A DNA stretch of 11,567 bases from assembly GCA_937927885.1 (NCBI GenBank), contig CALEZJ010000509.1, positions 1 through 11,567 of the forward strand, in the 5' to 3' direction. The notes under the pieces were generated by a model, which had not been told where the DNA came from, ran no database searches, and saw only the letters and a program-made list of their open reading frames with translations. The stretch is from an uncultured Paracoccaceae bacterium. GTDB lineage: Bacteria; Pseudomonadota; Alphaproteobacteria; Rhodobacterales; Rhodobacteraceae. This document shows, piece by piece, positions 7,267-11,567 of this stretch. Position 1 is the stretch's first letter. Every line of letters starts with the position of its first letter. Position numbers and translations under genes: made by a program.

Positions 7267-7876
7267 TCACCCGCCGCGAGACGCCTGCAGCCCGGCCCAG
7301 GTCGGGCGCTCCAGTTCGAATGTGTCCTGCGTGCGGACATAGGTGCTGCCAAAGCTGCGCGCGACCAGGTCCAGATCGGTGGTGTGGATATGCCCGCGCG
7401 CCGGGTTCTTCACAAAGCGGTCCGCCACATGCACCGCCAGCACGCGGCCGATCACCACGCTCTGATGCGGCCCGGTGACCACCGAGGCCAGCAGGCGGCA
7501 TTCGAAGCTGACCGGGCTATCCGTGATGCGCGGCGGGGCCGACCCCGGCAATGTCCAGTTCGTTCACCCCGCGCGGCGCATCGGCGGCGGTCAGGTTCAT
7601 CGGCCCCACCAGCGATTCCGGCACCAGGTTGATGCAGAATTCGCCGGTTTCCACGATGTTCGCCGCCGTGTCCTTGAACCCGCGCGACGGGTCGGCCAGC
7701 ATCCCCAGCGCGACCGTCGGCGGCGCGGACCCCATCACGTTGAAAAAGCTGAAGGGCGCGGCATTCACCCCCAAGGCGCCCTTGGTCACCACCCAGGCAA
7801 TGGGGCGGGGGATGATCGTTGCCGCCAGCAGGTTATAGGCGACGCCGGGTTCCACCTGATCGAGGTCAAAGCGCAT
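7267..7876 (-). pseudogene. Flavin reductase family (DIM6/NTAB) gene split by a frameshift
   Basis: The two halves of one FMN-binding flavin reductase-like protein lie in different reading frames. The first half starts at the ATG at 7876 (5 bp after the FAH-family stop) with MRFDLDQVEPGVAYNLLAA. It has the typical IIPRPIAWV and NAAPFSFFNVMGS motifs and ends at a TAG near 7517, soon after NELDIAGV. The second half, in the +1 frame, resumes with APPRITDSPVSFECRLLASV and runs to the normal family ending SFGSTYVRT..FELERP and a TGA at 7267. The joined product would be about 200 residues, against an expected 205-215. About 7 residues that family members usually have between the AGL-type motif and the PPR-type motif appear to be missing. 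A deletion of about 20 bp would explain both the gap and the frame. An intact enzyme would supply reduced flavin to a monooxygenase or reduce a substrate itself. A sequencing error is possible because the junction lies in a GC-rich palindrome. Confidence 0.82.
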
Positions 7877-7881
7877 CCGTC

Positions 7882-8790
7882 TCAGTCCGGCGTCGCGTTC
7901 ACGACGGGGTGGCGGATCGTGCCGATCCCCTCGACATGGGCCACCACCACATCCCCGGGCCACAGCCATTCCTGCGGGTTGCGCCCGGCGCCCACGCCTT
8001 CGGGCGTGCCGGTGGCGATGATGTCGCCGGGTTCCAGCGTGATGACGCGGCTGATGTCGGCGATCAGTTCATCGACCTTGAACAGCATCTTGGCGGTGTT
8101 CGAACGCTGCTTCTCCACTCCGTTGACACTCAGCCAAAGGTCCAGCGCCTGCGGATTCGGGATGTCGTCGGCGGTGACGATGCAGGGGCCGAACGGGGCA
8201 AAGCCATCCATCCCCTTTGACACGATCCACTGCCCCGACCGGCGGTTGTCGCGGGCCGAGACGTCGATCATCACCGAATAGCCAAACACATGGCCCAGTG
8301 CATCGGCCCGCGCCACGCGCCGCGCGGTGGTGCCGATGATCGCGGCCAGTTCGACCTCCCAGTCCAGTTGCTGCGTGATCTCGCGGTCATGCGGAATGGC
8401 TTCGCCCGGGCCGATGACGGCGGTCGGGGGTTTGGAAAAGATCACCGGCTGGCGCGGCAGATCGGCCGAGGTGTCCAGCGCCGCCGCGCTTTCCGCCACA
8501 TGGTCGAGATAGTTCAGCCCGATGCCAAAGATGTTCTTGCGCGGCCGCGGGATCGGCGCCAGCAGGCGCACATTGGCCAGCGCCGTTGCCGTGCCGGAGG
8601 GGAAATGCCCCTCGCATTCGGCCAGCCGGGCGCGCAATGCCTCCAGCCCCGGGCGGCCCGCGTCGATCAGGCCCAGCATGCTGTCGGGCAGGGCGGGCAC
8701 CAGACTCGCCACATCCACCACCAGATCGCCCGCCATCACCCCCAGCCGGGCCGCGGATTCGACGCCCGCGCGGTATGTTACCAATTTCAT
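7882..8790 (-). CDS. Fumarylacetoacetate hydrolase (FAH) family protein, probable ring-cleavage-product hydrolase
   Basis: This is a 302-residue metal-dependent FAH-fold enzyme. The FAH catalytic domain fills the region from about residue 85 to the end. It starts at NIFGIGLNYLDHVAES (86-101) and continues with KPPTAVIGPGEAI. The metal-binding acidic residues are Glu145 and Glu147 (DWEVELAAIIG) and Asp176 (MIDVSARD). Lys192 sits in SKGMDGFAPFGP, and GDIIATGTPEGVG (255-267) follows. The N-terminal 80 residues form the small accessory domain common in longer members. It starts 9 bp after the gentisate dioxygenase stop, with AAGGA overlapping that stop, so the two are cotranscribed. From this context it most likely hydrolyses fumarylpyruvate or maleylpyruvate to pyruvate plus fumarate or maleate. 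The family also includes hydratases, decarboxylases and oxaloacetate tautomerases, so substrate is an inference. The ATG at 8790 begins MKLVTYRAG, typical for the family. Confidence 0.88.
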   Translation of the reverse strand: MKLVTYRAGVESAARLGVMAGDLVVDVASLVPALPDSMLGLIDAGRPGLEALRARLAECEGHFPSGTATALANVRLLAPIPRPRKNIFGIGLNYLDHVAESAAALDTSADLPRQPVIFSKPPTAVIGPGEAIPHDREITQQLDWEVELAAIIGTTARRVARADALGHVFGYSVMIDVSARDNRRSGQWIVSKGMDGFAPFGPCIVTADDIPNPQALDLWLSVNGVEKQRSNTAKMLFKVDELIADISRVITLEPGDIIATGTPEGVGAGRNPQEWLWPGDVVVAHVEGIGTIRHPVVNATPD

Positions 8791-8799
8791 GCCGTGTCC

Positions 8800-9921
8800 T
8801 TACCTTACAGGCTGATAGCCGCCGTTGTCGCCAAAGGCCTGCTCGCGGTAGAGCCCCAGAGCGCGCATCACCGGCAGGTCGTTCAGACAGAACAGACAGG
8901 CATCCTCGCGGTCCGAGCCGTTGACATGCTCATGCCACGCCCAGGAGGGAACGCAGAAGATGTCGCGTTCCTGCCAGTCAAAGCGCTGGCCGTTGATGAT
9001 CGAATGCCCGCGCCCCTTGGCGACGTGATAGAGGTAGCTGCCCGTGTGGCGATGCGCCTTCGTGTGCTCGCCCGGGCGCAGCATCTGCATGCTGGCGCCC
9101 AGGGTGCGCATCACCGGGCCGTTCGTTGCAGGGTTGACGTATTCCATCATCACCCCGTCAAAGGGGCTGCCCTCGGTGCAACCGGCGTATTTGCCCAGCG
9201 CCTCGTAGGTCGGCGCCCACTCATACTTGAACATCGGGCTATAGCCCTTTGACCAGGCCCCGCCCGAGGGGGTCAGCCCGGCATTGCCCCAGGTTTTCGT
9301 CATGTCGTCAACGGGATAGCCGACCGCCTGGTTCAGATCGGGGTGCACCTCGTAGAAATTCGCCTCCATCGCATTGACAAAGGGGATGTCCAGACCGTCC
9401 TGCCACAGGCAGGTGGTGCCCTCGGCGGCAACGCCGTGTTCGTGCCAGGTGCCGTTGGGGGTCAATACGAAATCGTTGGCCCCCAGCGTCATCTTGTGGC
9501 CGTCGACCACGGTATAGGCGCCCTTGCCCTCGATGATGAAGCGGATCGCGCTGGCCGAATGGCGATGGGCGCTGGCCACCTCGCCGGGGTTCATCACCTG
9601 AAGCCCGGCATAGATCCAGCCCACAGCCGCCACCTGATCCATCCGTCCCGGATTGGCCAGATAGATCACCCGCCGCCCCGCCTTTTCCGGTGTCACCAGA
9701 TCGACCGAGCGGATCACATGGTCGCGCAGGTCCTTGTAGCGCCAGACCACGGGGACGGATTGCGATTGCGGCTCCCAGGGTTCGATCTTGTTGGCGACGG
9801 TCCACAGCGCGCCTGCGTTATAGCCGTCAAGCTGGTCGTAATAGGCCAGGAGTTCGGGCGTATCCTCGACATTGGCCCGCCCGGCCACATCCTCGCGGTG
9901 GTTCTCGCGCTGCTTCGTCAT
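8800..9921 (-). CDS. gtdA: Gentisate 1,2-dioxygenase
   Basis: This is a 373-residue bicupin Fe(II) dioxygenase that opens the ring of gentisate (2,5-dihydroxybenzoate) between C1 and C2 to give maleylpyruvate. The N-terminal cupin carries the iron ligands His119 and His121 (SAHRHSASAIRF) and His160 (TPNGTWHEHG). IEGKGAYTVVDG between them is characteristic of the family and recalls E. coli and Pseudomonas enzymes. The C-terminal cupin repeats the pattern as KAHRHTGSYLYHVAKGRG and CVPSWAWHEHVN. The length is slightly above the usual 340-360. The ATG at 9921 is preceded by GGAGGG with a 6-base spacer, a strong ribosome site. It heads a minus-strand operon with the FAH-family gene and the broken flavin reductase. 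Two TTCGAA-centred palindromes upstream suggest control by a dedicated repressor not seen in this window. The source of gentisate (salicylate, 3-hydroxybenzoate or other) is unknown. Confidence 0.94.
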   Translation of the reverse strand: MTKQRENHREDVAGRANVEDTPELLAYYDQLDGYNAGALWTVANKIEPWEPQSQSVPVVWRYKDLRDHVIRSVDLVTPEKAGRRVIYLANPGRMDQVAAVGWIYAGLQVMNPGEVASAHRHSASAIRFIIEGKGAYTVVDGHKMTLGANDFVLTPNGTWHEHGVAAEGTTCLWQDGLDIPFVNAMEANFYEVHPDLNQAVGYPVDDMTKTWGNAGLTPSGGAWSKGYSPMFKYEWAPTYEALGKYAGCTEGSPFDGVMMEYVNPATNGPVMRTLGASMQMLRPGEHTKAHRHTGSYLYHVAKGRGHSIINGQRFDWQERDIFCVPSWAWHEHVNGSDREDACLFCLNDLPVMRALGLYREQAFGDNGGYQPVR

Positions 9922-9966
9922 GGCTTACCCTCCGGCTGTCCCGCAGGGCCAGACTGCCGCAGGCTA

Positions 9967-9996
9967 CCTTCGAAGGCAACACATATTTTCGAAAAT
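9967..9996. promoter_or_regulatory. Paired palindromes, candidate operator of the gentisate operon
   Basis: Two perfect palindromes share the core TTCGAA: CCTTCGAAGG (9967-9976) and ATTTTCGAAAAT (9985-9996). Their centres are 19 bp apart, close to two helical turns, and lie 50 and 69 bp before the gentisate dioxygenase start. The second falls inside the spacer of the best available minus-strand promoter, and the first would cover its transcription start. That placement fits a dimeric repressor binding both sites. The regulator itself is not identified. Confidence 0.5.
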
Positions 9997-10008
9997 CCCG
10001 CCGCGCAA
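9980..10008 (-). promoter_or_regulatory. Weak candidate sigma70-type promoter for the gentisate operon
   Basis: On the minus strand TTGCGC (10008-10003), a 17-base spacer and TATGTG (9985-9980) form the best -35/-10 pair I could find upstream of gentisate dioxygenase. Each box matches only three of six consensus positions. Support comes mainly from correct spacing and from the palindrome sitting inside it. An activator-dependent promoter elsewhere in the gap is equally possible. Confidence 0.3.
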
Positions 10009-10020
10009 CCCGCAGCAGGA

Positions 10021-10599
10021 TCAGGGGATGATGCGCTGGTAGCGCACGCCCGCCAGCGAGGCGCCGGCGATCAGCCCGGCCTGACCAAAGACCACCGCGA
10101 TGACCGGCGCGAACATCGTCGTGGTCTGCACCCCGGCCGAACCGCCCTGATCCGGCGTCGCATAGCGCAGGTCGGCCGAACCGGCCCAGCCCTCGCTGGC
10201 GCGGAAATCCTGCAAGGACTGCGCGGTCATGAAGAACAGCACATGCGCGTATTGCTGCGCGCCGATCTGCAACCCCGCGCTGACGCGGGTGGCCGAATAG
10301 TAATCGACCGTCACATCATTGATGCGCAAGGCGCCCTGACCGAACGATCCGCCCAGCAGGAACCCGGCCTCGGTGACCAGCGGCATATAGAGGATGCCCT
10401 GCGCGGTGGCAAAGAGGTTGGCCAGTTCGGGATGGTTCTGCTGCAGGAAGTCGCGCGTGGCGTCGACGCGCGCGTCCAGGCGTTCGGCGTTGAAATTGCC
10501 GACCGGATTGCCGCAGGCTGACAGAAGCGCGACAGCGCCCCCTCCGGCCAGCAGCGAACGACGGGAAAGCGGGCGCAAGCTGCGCAAGATCTGGGTCAT
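10021..10599 (-). CDS. SYLF-domain (YSC84-related) lipoprotein
   Basis: This is a 192-residue predicted lipoprotein with a SYLF/Ysc84-type lipid-binding domain. The signal region has paired arginines (SRRSLLAGGG, Arg13-Arg14), a hydrophobic stretch and the lipobox LSAC with acylated Cys29. The twin arginines hint at Tat export, though the motif is incomplete. The mature part shows family features: a helix with ARVDATRDFLQQNHP, GILYMPLVTEAGFLLGGSFGQGAL, VDYYSATRVSAGLQIGAQQYAH, and a C-terminal glycine/alanine-rich strand pair ending in YQRIIP. The start at 10599 is preferred over an in-frame ATG at 10611, because AGGA lies 5 bases before it and the upstream ATG lacks a ribosome site. It has its own promoter, so it is not simply a tail of hemB. 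Bacterial SYLF proteins have no firm function; phosphoinositide binding is known only for eukaryotic members. Confidence 0.85.
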   Translation of the reverse strand: MTQILRSLRPLSRRSLLAGGGAVALLSACGNPVGNFNAERLDARVDATRDFLQQNHPELANLFATAQGILYMPLVTEAGFLLGGSFGQGALRINDVTVDYYSATRVSAGLQIGAQQYAHVLFFMTAQSLQDFRASEGWAGSADLRYATPDQGGSAGVQTTTMFAPVIAVVFGQAGLIAGASLAGVRYQRIIP

Positions 10600-10651
10600 G
10601 CTCGTCCTCATGGCGGGCCGGGGTCTGACGCCCCGGTTGCATTGCCCTGCA

Positions 10652-10680
10652 ACTATAGGGCTTTTGCCCGGGCTTGTCAC
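10652..10680 (-). promoter_or_regulatory. Sigma70-type promoter for the SYLF lipoprotein gene
   Basis: On the minus strand GTGACA (10680-10675) and TATAGT (10657-10652) are separated by 17 bases. Each box matches five of six consensus positions, the best promoter-like pair in the window. Transcription would start near 10645, leaving a leader of about 45 bases before the ATG at 10599. This supports expression of the lipoprotein gene independent of the upstream hemB. Confidence 0.65.
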
Positions 10681-10745
10681 CACCGGCTGCGGCCTCTGCG
10701 CGCCGTTCCGCCCCAGTCGGCCCGGGCAACCCCGGCGCGCCCCCC

Positions 10746-11567
10746 TTACCCCCGCAACGCCCGCGCCGCCGCCGGGGCGAAATAGCTCAACACCCCGTCG
10801 CAGCCCGCGCGCTTGAAGGCCAGCAGGCTCTCCAGCATTACGGCCTCGCCTTTCAGCCAGCCCTTCTCGATCGCGCCCGCCAGCATCGCGTATTCGCCCG
10901 AGACCTGATAGGCGAAGGTCGGCACGCCGAACTGGTCCTTGACCGCGCGGCAGATGTCCAGATAGGGCATCCCCGGCTTGACCATCACCATGTCCGCCCC
11001 CTCGCCGATGTCGCGCGCCACGCAGCGCAGCGCCTCCAGCCGGTTGGCGGGGTTGATCTGATAGGTCTTCTTGTCGCCGACCAGCCGCCCCGAGGCCCCG
11101 ACCGCATCGCGGAACGGCCCGTAAAAGGCCGAGGCGAATTTCGCCGCATAGGACAGGATCGCCACATCGCGGTAGCCCGCCGCCTCGATGGCCTGGCGGA
11201 TCGCGCCGATGCGGCCATCCATCATGTCCGACGGGCCCAGGATGTCGGCCCCGGCCTCGCATTGCGCCAGCGCCATCTTGACCAGCGCCGCGACGGTTTC
11301 GTCATTGACGATCTCGCCCCCCACCACGAATCCGTCGTGGCCATTGGCGTTGTAGGGGTCCAGAGCGATATCGGTCATCACCGCCATTTCGGGCAGTTCG
11401 GCTTTCAGCATCCGGATCGCGCGATTGGTCAGGTTTTCCGGGTTCCACGCCTCGGCGCAATCCTCGGTGCGCAGGGACTGGTCGGTATAGGGAAAAAGGC
11501 AGATCGCCCCCACGCCATCGGCATGCGCGGCCTCGGCGCGGCGCAGCATCACGTCCAGCGACAACCG
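10746..11567 (-). CDS. hemB: Delta-aminolevulinic acid dehydratase (porphobilinogen synthase), N-terminus cut by window edge
   Basis: This cytosolic enzyme joins two 5-aminolevulinate molecules into porphobilinogen, the second committed step of haem and bacteriochlorophyll synthesis. The visible 273 residues form the TIM barrel; about 55-60 N-terminal residues lie outside the window. Reading continues to the last base, so the TTG near 11564 is not a start. The two active-site lysines are visible in SYAAKFASAFYGPFRDA (residue 142 counted from 11564) and in MVMVKPGMPYLD (residue 196). YQVSGEYAM is also family-typical. The metal-site segment reads TDIALDPYNANGHDG, with Ala and Asp where zinc enzymes have cysteines. 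This is the alphaproteobacterial type, which does not use catalytic zinc (Mg-dependent in Bradyrhizobium). No operon partner is visible; the next gene has its own promoter. Confidence 0.95.
   Translation of the reverse strand, partial: RLSLDVMLRRAEAAHADGVGAICLFPYTDQSLRTEDCAEAWNPENLTNRAIRMLKAELPEMAVMTDIALDPYNANGHDGFVVGGEIVNDETVAALVKMALAQCEAGADILGPSDMMDGRIGAIRQAIEAAGYRDVAILSYAAKFASAFYGPFRDAVGASGRLVGDKKTYQINPANRLEALRCVARDIGEGADMVMVKPGMPYLDICRAVKDQFGVPTFAYQVSGEYAMLAGAIEKGWLKGEAVMLESLLAFKRAGCDGVLSYFAPAAARALRG

Noticed and set aside
7517..7551. Programmed ribosomal frameshift joining the two flavin reductase halves
   Set aside because: There is no slippery heptamer and no family precedent, and residues appear to be missing at the junction. 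A deletion or sequence error is simpler.
9343..10521. 392-residue plus-strand open frame spanning the start of gentisate dioxygenase and the lipoprotein gene
   Set aside because: It crosses the promoter region and two real minus-strand genes and has no family features.
10700..10745. Possible hemB terminator around CCGGG-CAAC-CCCGG
   Set aside because: The stem is only 5 bp with no T-run, in a stretch where GC runs make such pairings common.
10021..11262. A single 413-residue minus-strand protein joining hemB-region sequence to the SYLF protein
   Set aside because: The first half is an out-of-frame reading of hemB. The lipoprotein signal, ribosome site and promoter all place the true start at 10599.
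1..11567. tRNA, rRNA, CRISPR, transposon or phage elements
   Set aside because: I saw no cloverleaf-like tRNA pattern, no regularly spaced direct repeats, no terminal inverted repeats and no transposase or integrase motifs.

Overview
The window is GC-rich, tightly packed chromosomal DNA of an alphaproteobacterial type. The best match is the Rhodobacterales (Paracoccus, Rhodobacter and Roseobacter relatives), but this is inferred from gene content and protein style, not from a marker gene. Pointers are the spermidine/putrescine-type ABC permease next to a YdcW-type aldehyde dehydrogenase, a large GcvT-fused flavoprotein of the dimethylglycine/sarcosine dehydrogenase family, and a HemB lacking the zinc cysteines. 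I saw no rRNA, tRNA, CRISPR array, insertion sequence or prophage gene.

Layout. (1) 1-1670, plus strand: the 3' end of an ABC permease gene (YdcV-like), then gamma-aminobutyraldehyde dehydrogenase (patD/ydcW). Together they look like the tail of a putrescine uptake and oxidation operon. (2) 6516-1681, minus strand: a probable three-gene operon of class III omega-aminotransferase, choline/ethanolamine-kinase-like phosphotransferase, and an FAD/GcvT demethylating dehydrogenase. It converges on patD with only 10 bp between the stops. (3) 6705-7157, plus strand: an NsrR-like Rrf2 regulator, divergent from the aminotransferase. Its upstream region holds a near-consensus FNR-type box and a separate inverted repeat. 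(4) 9921-7267, minus strand: a gentisate cluster of gentisate 1,2-dioxygenase, a fumarylacetoacetate-hydrolase-family enzyme and a flavin reductase-like gene that is split by a frameshift. Two TTCGAA-centred palindromes lie in its promoter region. (5) 10599-10021, minus strand: a small SYLF-domain lipoprotein with a good sigma70-type promoter. (6) 10746-11567, minus strand: hemB, cut by the window edge.

How the genes work together. Regions 1 and 2 both handle amines. Putrescine transamination gives 4-aminobutyraldehyde, which PatD oxidises to GABA, and the class III aminotransferase could act on putrescine, GABA or a related omega-amine. The dehydrogenase would strip methyl groups from dimethylglycine- or sarcosine-like compounds onto folate. 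Region 4 cleaves the ring of gentisate and hydrolyses the product. These links rest on gene order and family knowledge.

No obviously new multi-gene system is visible. The most worthwhile oddities are the broken flavin reductase, the paired palindromes upstream of the gentisate dioxygenase, and the FNR-box arrangement upstream of the NsrR-like gene.
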